From contig JAENRS010000015.1 of assembly GCA_018466975.1 (NCBI GenBank), positions 1-20,000 of the forward strand: a stretch of DNA of 20,000 bases, read 5' to 3'. Positions within the stretch are counted from its first letter, which is position 1. Every line of letters begins with the position of its first letter. Below, in pieces: positions 1-8,037 of the stretch. The notes under the pieces are model-generated. The model made no database searches. It saw only the letters and a list, made by a program, of their open reading frames with translations, and was not told the DNA's origin. Origin of the DNA: Sparassis latifolia. Lineage: Eukaryota > Basidiomycota > Agaricomycetes > Polyporales > Sparassidaceae. A program made the position numbers and the translations under genes.

Positions 1-22
1 AGTTGGCCCTGTCAATCATCCT

Positions 23-1132
23 CTATGAGCACATGAAGAAACTCTCTATTCTCTTACAATGGATCATGCTTTTACTTTCTCTTCGAGGCGACTTATATCT
101 GGCAAAAACGTGGATGTGCGCCAAACCTGGAACACTCTGCAATCTCTGCATCCAAAACAAGTGATATCAGTACACGCTCGGTATCATATATTCCAGAGCT
201 TACAGGAGGGTTTACAAACCACGCCGTCTCCCACTCGTCCTCCTTCCACCGCCGCCTCACAAATTCAGCAATTTCACTCCCAGCCTCGCGCACGAGTGCT
301 TCCTCTTCCTCCGTTCCAGGCGGGGAGCGCACGAGCTTGTCCAAACTGACGTTCCAATCTGCGAGCGCAGGCAGGCACTCTGGTAGTGTGCTTGGCGAAG
401 GAGGGGGTTCTGTGTTGCCTGTGAAACCCCACATCCCGTCCTGCAGCAGCCGAGGTGCGACCGAGGGTGGAAGCGACGGCGGAAATATAGGGAGACGCGT
501 CCAGATGAGAGTGTGTTCGATTTCCGGAGGACTGTACAGATGTGAGCACAGAATACGCTAGGCCAGCACCGGCTGGCTCACCTGAATACGGCCAATCGTT
601 CATGATAACACTGATCAGCTCCGGGGGAGTATCTGCGATAAAATATTCGGGAGAGTCGGCAGGAATGGAAGGAAGCTCCGCGGGAATCCTGTCAGAGACG
701 TGTAATCCACTAGGAGCAGAACGATCTTGGTCCAGTCGAGAAGGAAGGCTCGACTGGCTATCCGGTTCTCCCCATCGCAAGCGCTTGCAGAGAAGGTAGT
801 TCACTGTGCTGAAGTTCCACGAACATATATCCAAGCGAAAAATATAAAGAACGTACCCGTGGAGTCATACTGTGCCCGGATCCGTTTGGCCCATGCATCG
901 TATCTGATCTGCAGCTTCTTGTCCCGCTTCAGGAGCCCAAGATCGCTTTACAATGGTTAGATTGCAGAAGACAGACGATCAGGAATCACTCACGAACTTA
1001 CCCCGAGTTAACGAAGGTCTTCAGTTGCTTCCAGGTGAATTTGGCGGGGTAGTGAACGAGTAACTCCTCGCGGGTGGGTGGTCCAATTCCCAGAGGAACG
1101 TTCTCCGGTGTGAGCGTCTGGCTGATGGTCAT
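23..1132 (-). CDS. DUF3605 protein, GlcNAc-induced protein 1-like; one-base frame break
   Basis: Five exons can be read on the minus strand: 1002-1132, 857-945, 582-803, 204-531 and 23-145, all with GT-AG borders. The start at 1132 opens with MTISQTLTPENVPLG, followed by FTWKQLKTFVNSGDLGLLKR in the first two exons, then STVNYLL, IMNDWPYS, PPEIEHTLIWTRLP, MWGFTGNT, WETAWFVNPP and RLQSVPGLAHIHVFAR. I recognise this order as the DUF3605 family, which includes the N-acetylglucosamine-induced Gig1 of Candida. The biochemical role is unknown. The exons total 893 nt, one short of 298 codons. The missing base falls at the exon 3/4 junction (582 to 531): the WPYS exon ends in phase 1, while exon 4 needs phase 2 to read PPEIEHTL. 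This is a real frameshift, a sequence error or a nonstandard splice. The second intron uses the acceptor just before TGAACTAC, because the nearer upstream AG puts a stop in frame. The family assignment is firm and the integrity uncertain. Confidence 0.8.
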
Positions 1133-1218
1133 GGATCTATGCTACATACTTGGATGAGCCTTTCGCATCGGGTCTATCACAAAGACGTGCATACGTATAT
1201 TCGATTCAGGATGGTTAG

Positions 1219-1614
1219 TGGATGCCTTCCCGTAGCCGTTTAGAAACGTTCTAATCTAAATTTCGTCTCTAAATCAGGCCGGCACGTCGGCAAATTGATC
1301 TCCGCATACCGTGAGAGCAAAGTGAGCTCTTTCTAAACCTTATATCTGGAAGGGGGGGTCGACCCCCCCTTCCAGATTCTAAACGTCTCTCTAAACGATG
1401 ATTTCGATCTCCGCCCACTCGCAATGCCCATCTTTGCCTATATTTGGTGCTGCATATTGCTTACATCATGCTGCCGCTCGTCCTAGAACTTGGTTTGATC
1501 ATCATCATGTTGCGACGCTACGGTTTCACAAATCCTGCTGTTCCGACACAGTGGGGTGTTTCGCAGTCCGCTTTGTGATTTAGAAGTGCTCCAAATCCTA
1601 CGGGAAGGCATCCA
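1219..1614. repeat. Candidate inverted-repeat (MITE-like) element
   Basis: A 17-bp sequence at 1219-1235 (TGGATGCCTTCCCGTAG) recurs as its exact reverse complement at 1598-1614, bounding 396 bp with no convincing gene. Inside both ends there is weaker inverted similarity around TTTAGA/TTCTAAA motifs, and the short motif CTAAA recurs many times. No clear target-site duplication flanks the ends; GTTAG is adjacent on the left but lies about 8 bp away on the right. Short non-autonomous DNA transposons look like this, but a single copy cannot prove mobility. Confidence 0.4.
1344..1377. repeat. Perfect 34-bp palindrome with G7/C7 arms
   Basis: The sequence is a perfect inverted repeat of two 17-nt arms centred between 1360 and 1361. 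Each arm reads ATCTGGAA followed by seven G, then TC, so the centre is a GTCGAC hexamer with no spacer. Direct copies of TTCTAAAC flank it at 1331-1338 and 1377-1384. It lies inside the larger inverted-repeat interval and could extrude as a cruciform. A collapsed or artefactual join around a SalI site cannot be excluded. Confidence 0.85.
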
Positions 1615-2154
1615 GTCTGCAAGTTAGAGCAGTGTAGCAGACTCTCCGAGTCCGATCAGAGGTTAGCACGGATCTCGGGCGCCGGGTCGCACGTGCGCTC
1701 CACTTTCATGGCCTCCGTCGATTCACCAAGGGTCGTTTACTGCATTCTTCACAAGATTCTCCATGGAAATATGTGCTTCATCGGTACACAGTTTACTACG
1801 CACATATCTCTGTGCTGCACACTCCTGTATACTCGGATTCTGTGTGGATCTCTCCCAATCGTCTGTCTCGACGACGTCTTTCCCTCGTTGCGTTCAAGTT
1901 GGAGTCGTAAATCCTCTTGGATCGATTCGCTACTAATTTATCTCGATATGCAGTCCATGTCCACCGGGGAGCCACTGGCACTGTATAGCAGCCGCGAATA
2001 TAGAAGTGGATGCATGAGATTGGTCTCTTGCTCCCTCTTCTGTCCTTGCGGCTTCAGATTGACAGGTGCCAATCGATCGCCCATCGAAGACTCAGCACCA
2101 CATGCACATTAATTATCTTCATGTTGACTGGCAATTGACTGGTCCGAGTCAGGA
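1615..2154. other. No supported gene
   Basis: Open frames occur on both strands, including a plus-strand frame from 1693 to 2112, but none shows recognisable motifs, convincing composition or a good start. I see nothing else of note here. Confidence 0.4.
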
Positions 2155-2729
2155 TCAGCCTGAACTCGAAGTGCCCCACTGCGTGCTCAGTGCGACCGTC
2201 GACGACAGCCTCCAACCAACAGTGCCAGCCTCGCGATCCGTTTTGCATAAATAGCTGCGGCAGACCGCCAACTCTCCCCGCCTCTCTGTCTTCCTTCCTC
2301 CACATCTCCAGGCGACGGCGCACCTGACAAGATGGTCGTCGACATTCGCCGTGGGTAGATGGTAGAGGCCGGTGTCGTACTCTTCCTGCCCCCTCGCATT
2401 CCAGTATGCATCGCACATCTTCTTCGTACTACCGTACGCTTGTCCCTCTCTGTGTATGCGAGCACCATCCCCTTCGTCTTCCATCCTCATCCGTCCCCAC
2501 GGCGGCAACCCACTGGAGCGGACGAGCGGCACGTAGAAAATAACATCGACATATCTTCGAGAACCCTAGTCGTTCCGGGCCTCCATAATGACTGGATGCC
2601 TTTCCCATTACGCTCGATCACTAGGCGCATGCATCCGCGGTTCCTCATTGTACCCCGTCGATAAGTCATCACGCCGCTCCTCTCATGGTCATCAGTATCC
2701 TTGGGCTGGCCTGCCTCGCTGTCGCTCAT
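2155..2729 (-). CDS. Hypothetical protein, uncertain model
   Basis: An open frame runs from about 2572 down to the stop at 2155 and reads RRYVDVIFYVPL, LPPWGRMRMEDEGDGARIH, YHLPTANVDDHLV and ELAVCRSYLCKTDRE. Its upstream edge is a TAG that doubles as a possible intron acceptor (ACTAG, then GGTTCTCGAAG). A separate short frame starting at 2729 (MSDSEAGQPKDTDDHE) could be a first exon, but the only phase-compatible donor, GTGATG, is weak. I do not recognise the family. Overlapping open frames of similar length exist in the other two minus-strand frames, so this may be non-coding or another gene relic. Confidence 0.25.
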
Positions 2730-3092
2730 GGATAGTATTATAAAACAACGGTTGGACTATGAAGTGCATTTTCTTTCATGGTTCGATTCATTGCTTCTGT
2801 CCTGATGTTAGCTCGTTCTTCACAGTCTCGCTATAATCAATCTCGTCGTCAATCCTCAACCCCGTAATTGCTCGAACTATCGAGGTTCTGTGTGCTCCCC
2901 GTGGTCGCCTCCTCGTTCTCGTCCTCATGACGTCCAACGCCATCACATCCTTGGGATTCATCATTGCAGAAACCTGCGCCCACCACTTGGTCCTTGGAGA
3001 ACTACCTTCTGGTCTCCTCAATCTTCGGCACCTGCACATGCCTCGACTCCCGCGTCCATCACTATCCCCTCGCCCCGCGTTCGCGTACGATG
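2730..3092. other. No supported gene
   Basis: Short overlapping frames occur on both strands. The best, on the minus strand at 2788-3039, ends in a plausible hydrophilic stretch (MMNPKDVMALDVMRTRTRRR), but it has no recognisable family and no splice-site support. Confidence 0.35.
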
Positions 3093-3430
3093 TATACTAT
3101 AATAGGTGCACCTGTCCGGTGTCCCTTTTCCGTTTTTTTGATACCCTGACAGTATAATAGGTGCACCTTCCCGGTGTCCCGTTCCGCGTTTTTATTCCCT
3201 TCTCCCTTACATCAGGTGGGTATACGCCGCCTACTTTAATACTCCCTCGCCCTTCGTGCCGCATCTGCCTTTCTATGACAGTATAATAGGTGCACCTCCC
3301 CGGTGTTCCGTTCCGCGTTTTATCCCCTTCTCCCTTACATATAGGTGCACCTCCCCGGTGTCCCGCTTCCACCTTTGCCCCCTTCTCCCTCCAACCAGGC
3401 GGCTATACTGCGCCTACTTTAATCCTCCCC
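3093..3430. repeat. Four-copy GGTGCACC-centred repeat array
   Basis: The core TATAATAGGTGCACCT..CCGGTGTCCC recurs at about 3097, 3149, 3278 and 3338; the last copy has a shortened ATATAGGTGCACC start. Copies 2 and 4 share a second block, about 50-60 bp further on, reading CAGG(T/C)GG(G/C)TATAC(G/T)(C/G)CGCCTACTTTAAT. Copies 2, 3 and 4 also share CCCTTCTCCCT. The spacing is uneven (52, 129 and 60 bp), so this is an eroded or nested array rather than a clean minisatellite. The core contains the palindrome AGGTGCACCT. The array is pyrimidine-rich on the plus strand and no gene is evident. Confidence 0.8.
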
Positions 3431-4298
3431 TTCGCCCTTTTCAGTTTGCCTCCGGATCAAGTTTCGTCCAGCCTCCGTTCAAGTGCCCCGTATTCCGACG
3501 CTGGATACCCGGTTTCGTTTCACTCTGCACACTTGCAGCTCTAGATCTCCCCGACTCCCATCAAGCACATCCCTCCCTACTACTCCGTTCCACGAGACGA
3601 CAGAGCGTTGAGGATCCACGGCAGCAATATGCGCCACCATCCTCTCCCGCCAGCTTGGAATGACGCGCCCGTCACTGGGTGTTGGTCTCTAGCGTCCACT
3701 CAGAAATCGAGGGTGAGGGTTCCCATTCACACTGTTATCTTGTATCATTTGGCTGACATGCTTCATAGGTCGAGTGTGTTCCTTATGTCGTCCACACGGC
3801 GTGCTTCGGCTAGCGCCTGGACCCATAGGTCACCGCTTCGATTTCTCGGACGATCCGATCGTATGATACAATTCTACATTACAATACTGCTTGATGTCAT
3901 CTGGGAATTTATTGGAGGCTGCATGTAGCTGCATAGTTGATGAATGACATCCTCGTCACGTCTGCAAGATGTGTGCTGCATAAATCTTCCAGTTGATATC
4001 AACAGAATACAGTCTCAGTGCCGTCAAAATTTTGCCTGGTCGTGTTCCTTGGTTTCTAATATTGAGAAGTCCCATCGGTATATACGTTGATATTGTCTTC
4101 GTTGTGCCCGATTTCATACCGACCAGTATCTCCTCTGATGGAACTTAGACGCAAATCACGCGAAATAGAAGACACCACCTGTTGCCGCCTTGGGTAAACG
4201 ATCTATAGCGGGGGCACGTAAGAGTCTCTATCGAAAAATGATACCTCTCCTAGCTTGCACCACAGTTCTATCTCTAACCCACATGCGAAGACACAGCC
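3431..4298. other. Intergenic stretch with one intron-like segment
   Basis: No complete gene is supported. The segment 3713-3768 on the plus strand has every feature of a fungal intron: a GTGAGG donor, a GGCTGACATG branch-like site and a CTTCATAG acceptor over 56 nt. The joined flanks can be read into a short downstream stretch (RLAPGPIGHRFDFSDDPIV) that ends near 3863, but the upstream frame meets a stop within about 30 nt. This may be a spliced UTR, a non-coding transcript or a gene relic. I see nothing from 3930 to 4298. Confidence 0.3.
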
Positions 4299-5458
4299 TC
4301 ACTGCAACCCACTGATCACCTCGCCATTCGCCGCCCACGTTGGGCGCGGGATGCGGAACAGGTCGCCCTGGCGCGCATATGTGATGTCCCCCAAACGCGC
4401 TACGGCGTTCAGCTTCACCGGGTCGACAAGCCCGCGTTCGTTCAGTACATCCTTGCGCACGTGGATGTACTTCACGAGCCCGAGCACCAGCGTCGACGTC
4501 GTCTCGCCCGACTCAGGGTGCACGATGTCGTGCGACTGGAACAGCTGTGGGTGCCGCACCAGCGATCAGTTGCTCTGCTTCCGCTTGAGATCGGTAGACG
4601 GGACGCACCTCGCACTCCATGCTAAATGCACTCTCCTTCACACGCGCGGCTTTCACCTTAAGCTGCGTATCGAGCAGCACTCAGACTACGACAATCAATA
4701 TTTGGATAGCGTTACACGCACACTCGGCTCCTTCGTCAGTCCGCTCAGCGGCCACTCGCTGATCTCTGCAGGTGCGTCTACCGCTGTGGCGTTTGCGTTT
4801 TCGACAAACGCGTGACTGATGATATTCACCGTAAACTCCTTCGTCTTCAGCACGTTTCGCAGCGTGTCTTTCAACCCGTCTGCACGTGGCTCGTGCCTTA
4901 CCGCAAAGGAGATGAGGGGCGGATCGGGCGCAACCTGAAGCATGTCCGAAATTCCAGGTCGCTGGCGAGAAGATGCGCAGCAGAGCTTACCATGTTAAAC
5001 CAGCTGCAGAGCACGTTGAGAGTTAGTGCGAAGGTACATACACAGATCATTAATTACCTGAACGGGGCGAGATTCTCTACGCCGTCCTCGGATATGCTGG
5101 ACACAAACGCGATCGGGCGAGGGACAATCCCGCTGGTCATGAGCGCGTACTGCCGTAACCCGCTAGCCTTAGTGCATCATTCCAATTCATGCCAGCCAAC
5201 CAGCGCACTAACCAATTTCCTATTCGCCGCAGCTGTACCATGAGCAGCACAGGACAATTCACGAACGGAAAAGACTCACGTGCGATCCGTCGTCGCGGGA
5301 TCGACGCCATGAAAACCGGACTTCTCACCGGCAACCCATTCACAGCCTTCGGGGGTGGCGTCAACCTTCTGCGCGTACGTCCACGCCGGCGCCGGCGGTA
5401 CAGTGAACTTGGCAGGCGCGTCGTGGGCGAACGCCGGTAGGTCGGAGATAGAACCCAT
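4299..5458 (-). CDS. Flavin reductase-like (FMN-binding split barrel) protein
   Basis: Six in-frame exons (5280-5458, 5058-5162, 4991-5003, 4716-4934, 4609-4656, 4299-4544) total 810 nt and encode 269 residues. The family signature SGIVPRPIAFVSS at residues 70-82 leads into DGVENLAPFSWFNM, the FMN phosphate and isoalloxazine binding region of the flavin reductase-like domain (COG1853, PF01613). DPPLISFAV, TKEFTVNIIS, EWPLSGLTKEPSV and SAFSMECELFQS follow in the expected order, with IHVRKDVL and the end of the barrel in the last exon. These proteins bind FMN and are thought to act as cytosolic flavin-dependent oxidoreductases; the substrate of this subgroup is not known. The first intron must end at CTAG before CGGGTTACGG, because the later CAG breaks the frame. 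Exon 3 is only 13 nt. No signal peptide is seen. The gene appears complete and intact. Confidence 0.9.
4991..5003 (-). other. 13-nt microexon of the flavin reductase-like gene
   Basis: The segment encodes the tail of a serine codon followed by WFNM. It lies between a GTAATT...TGCAG intron (5004-5057) and a GTAAGC...TTCAG intron (4935-4990). Both phases match (phase 2 in, phase 0 out), and the joined residues NLAPFSWFNM are the conserved flavin-site motif, so its inclusion is required for function. Confidence 0.85.
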
Positions 5459-5677
5459 GCTGAACAGGAGCGTGAAAATATGAGCTAGAATCGAGAATGG
5501 GAGAGCGGAGAATAGAGCGGGAGAGTGGTGGTTGTGCTACATGGCAGCGATAGCGGACGAGCCCTATGTAGGTGGAAAAGGATCGACTGCTCACTCCATA
5601 GTGAGGTTTCGCATAAGGTACTCATTCAGCACCAGCCGGCCGTAGACCGAGCTTGATGAATGGCGCGTTTCGAAGGC

Positions 5678-6079
5678 TCATCGATGGGAACTGGCAATAG
5701 CCAGTAATGGCGGGAATAGAGCACAGCTGTGATCTCAATCCCCCTGGTATTATTACCTTATCAACCAGTTCTCAACAATGTCGCCGACGACGGTCCGTTT
5801 AGCTGAGTAACAAGCAGATTGAGGCCCGGGTCTGACAGAAATTTAAAACGTACAGTATACACATACAAGCTCAGAAGCCATAAGTGCGCGGTGAGAAACA
5901 TCGGAGGGACTAACATAGAGAGCATGACGTACTCACAAGAGTTGAACCAGGTATTGTCTCGTAGTGAATTCGTATGCCTTTGAATTCCGAGTGAAGACCA
6001 AGTTGGAAAAGCGCCCGTAGAAACCGAATAATAAGCGCCGATGCATGCGAGCTTCGTGGTACAGCTGGCCAATGTCCAT
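5678..6079 (-). CDS. Possible small three-exon gene, 76 residues, unknown
   Basis: Starting at the ATG at 6079, the frame reads MDIGQLYHEARMHRRLLFG and continues with FTRNSKAYEFTTRQYL to a GTGAGT donor at 5936. An acceptor after TTTCTGTCAG (exon 2, 5757-5831) restores the frame with AKRTVVGDIVENWLI. A GTAATA donor and a TTGCCAG acceptor lead to a last exon of 13 nt ending at 5678. The introns are 105 and 63 nt and all three phases agree, which is better than chance would usually give. I do not recognise the family, no membrane segment is seen, and the product is basic. It could also be the front part of a longer decayed gene. Confidence 0.33.
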
Positions 6080-6778
6080 CAGCTATAGCTAATTAAAAAG
6101 AAAAAAAAGTCCATCAACCTTCTGTTGCTGTGAGTGCCGACATTCACATTGCGCTGTCTGTGGTCATTCCCTCGCGCGAGACGCACTGGTCACATCATTG
6201 TATCCCAGCATCGGTAGCTATTAATACGGATGTCTTCGTTCGCTCCCAGATTAGCTCCAAGTTTTTGCCGCCTTGATCTCGATAAGTTGACACAGCAGAG
6301 TCTTGGGCCCTGGCTTCTGTACGACTAGTACTCTTCCTAACTTGAACTCCTCCTCGGCGTTATGTACATCTGTACTACATCTCTATGTATAATGTAGTCG
6401 GTAGATTTTTTTAGTATCCTTTCACCGCTTTCTATGGTAAACGAGCGGACGTGAAACACTCTCGGTTGTAGAGCTCCGAGACGAAGGCGTAAAACACTTC
6501 GTCACACTGTCAAAGTAAAGAAAACACATTATATTGCGTGTGAGACGAATTAAATGATAGGCAAGCTACCGGTACCATGCAAAATTGAAATTTACAGCGC
6601 AGAGACTACACCGATGGCTACGGCATCCGAGTCATACATGGCCGTCGTTGGCCACACTATGTGTAATGGGCGTGCTCACCACTCTGACACCGTCATTGCG
6701 AAGCTCGGTGTAAGAATAGAATGGCTCAGAGCGTTGTCTTCGAATCCACGGTTCAAACAGACGTCCGGGCTCTATTGC
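6080..6778. other. No supported gene
   Basis: This AT-richer intergenic stretch begins with a poly-A-like tract (6095-6110). A TACAT/TGTA-rich segment lies at about 6360-6400, followed by a run of T. It probably holds the 5' region of the small gene at 5678-6079 and the 3' region of the cyclin relic. I see no gene or RNA in it. Confidence 0.45.
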
Positions 6779-7646
6779 CTACACCCACACCAGTGATGTG
6801 TCGTTCCTGTATAGAGCGTGGGACAGAAGGCAAGTTCTCGTCCTCACAGATAATTGGTAGGATATGGAGGCGTGGTCTCCGGCGGTGTTTGCGGTGGGTG
6901 TGAGGGTAGTCAGAGGGCCAGTCAGAAGATGCGGTCGCCTTGGTGTGGATTGACCAATCGAGCCGCTCCCTCGGCACGGGAAGTGCAGGCCAGGAGCATT
7001 TATTCTGGGCAGGGAGTGACGGGGTAGGGTCGAGAGCAGGGTGGGCGGCGAACACAGGAGCAGGGGCAGGGCGAGGGATGGGAGCATGGTGAATGAAGGC
7101 ATTAGAGCCAATTAAAAGTGAGCTGTGCACGTTTGAGACGCACGGAAGACAAGAGAACGGCTCGGGAAGACGGCACGCTGTGGAGGTAGTGTATCGGTAC
7201 ATCACGTTGTCGTAATGGGCCAACAGGTCGGCTGGCCCGGCCAGGCCGCCAAGCGCCTCAGCGGTATTTGCCGTTTGTCCACATTCTACAAGGAGGAGCT
7301 GGTATAAAACATACACAGAGCAAAAATAATTCCTCATACCTTTCTGGCTACGATAAGGGCCACCAAAAAGGTGCCTCTGCAGTTTAAGCGGGCACAATCC
7401 ACAACGACGTTACGGCCCCACCTCTCCACGCAGACCAACGCAACTAGGATGGTGGCGGTGTTGACTCGCGACTTCATCACCAGTCTCTTCACAAGGTCGA
7501 ACAAGGCTGGGAGTGTTGAGTGAAGCTCTCGTGGGCTGGGGCACAAAACGATAACGTGACAGGGCTGACGACCAGGTAATGACAGCTGCGACCAGACATT
7601 CGACCACATAGTCTAAAGTGGAAGACAACATTAGTAGAGCAAACAT
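6779..7646 (-). pseudogene. PHO80/PCL-type cyclin relic
   Basis: The best-preserved exon, about 7340-7537, reads LPALFDLVKRLV, then KSRVNTATILVALVCVERW, then RGTFLVALIVARK. This is the helix pattern of the cyclin box of fungal PCL/PHO80 cyclins (normally V.TATLLVALVY.ER...ER.FLGALIVASKYLND), which activate Pho85-type kinases. It ends at a good GTATGA donor. The next open segment (from 7298, after ATACCAG) contains ADLLAHYDNVM, like the end of the cyclin fold, but the YLNDST...NVHWAL core between them is absent. Upstream, the residues LDYVVECLVAAV, also family-like, lie in a different frame (start 7646) with no usable intron to join them. Proline-rich frames continue down to about 6779. The sequence shows cyclin remnants in conflicting frames; that it is non-functional is inference. 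Confidence 0.5.
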
Positions 7647-8037
7647 GTTGTTCTTCGACGTCTCGACATCGTTGACTCGGGGTACGTATACGTACTGCGC
7701 TAATCCTATACACCACTATTCAGTGCTCTCGTACGTATGATAGCGCAAATGGGTACTGGCTCACATAAACACTTGGAGTGGCTGGTGACCATTGCAAAAG
7801 ACACACCCGGGAGGTAGGATCTTCCCAGAGCTAACAAACAGATTCCTGTTAGCTATAGATTTGAACCCTCCGAGTCCGAAGCTGCCGGATTGTTGTACTT
7901 ACACGACGATCACGTGGTACGACACGATGCGTATCTACGACACTCTTTTCTTTGTTGTCCAAAGAGGGTAGGTACATAAGCGGCGAAGCAGCGCCACAAC
8001 ATGTTTTCTCTTTATCCCACACATTGTCGAATGAACG
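7647..8037. other. Head-to-head intergenic region
   Basis: This 391-bp gap separates the minus-strand cyclin relic from the plus-strand repeat-protein gene and would hold both promoters. It contains the palindrome TACGTATACGTA (7683-7694). A tRNA-like T-loop motif on the minus strand near 7860 was examined and rejected. I see no coding evidence. Confidence 0.4.

Noticed and set aside
4255..5243. Plus-strand open frames of 186 and 143 codons
   Set aside because: They are antisense shadows of the exons of the flavin reductase-like gene, whose protein motifs and splice sites are clear.
6720..6775. Possible plus-strand tRNA (TGGCTCAGAGCG followed by GGTTCAAAC)
   Set aside because: The A-box-like and B-box-like motifs are only about 30 nt apart, too close for a tRNA, and no cloverleaf forms.
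6753..7397. 214-codon minus-strand open frame taken as an independent gene
   Set aside because: Its first part reads through a likely intron of the cyclin relic and the rest is proline-rich low-complexity text. It is better explained as part of the relic.
7840..7900. Possible minus-strand tRNA (GGTTCAAATC T-loop-like motif)
   Set aside because: The flanking bases do not pair as a T-stem, no A-box lies at a suitable distance upstream, and no acceptor stem can be drawn.
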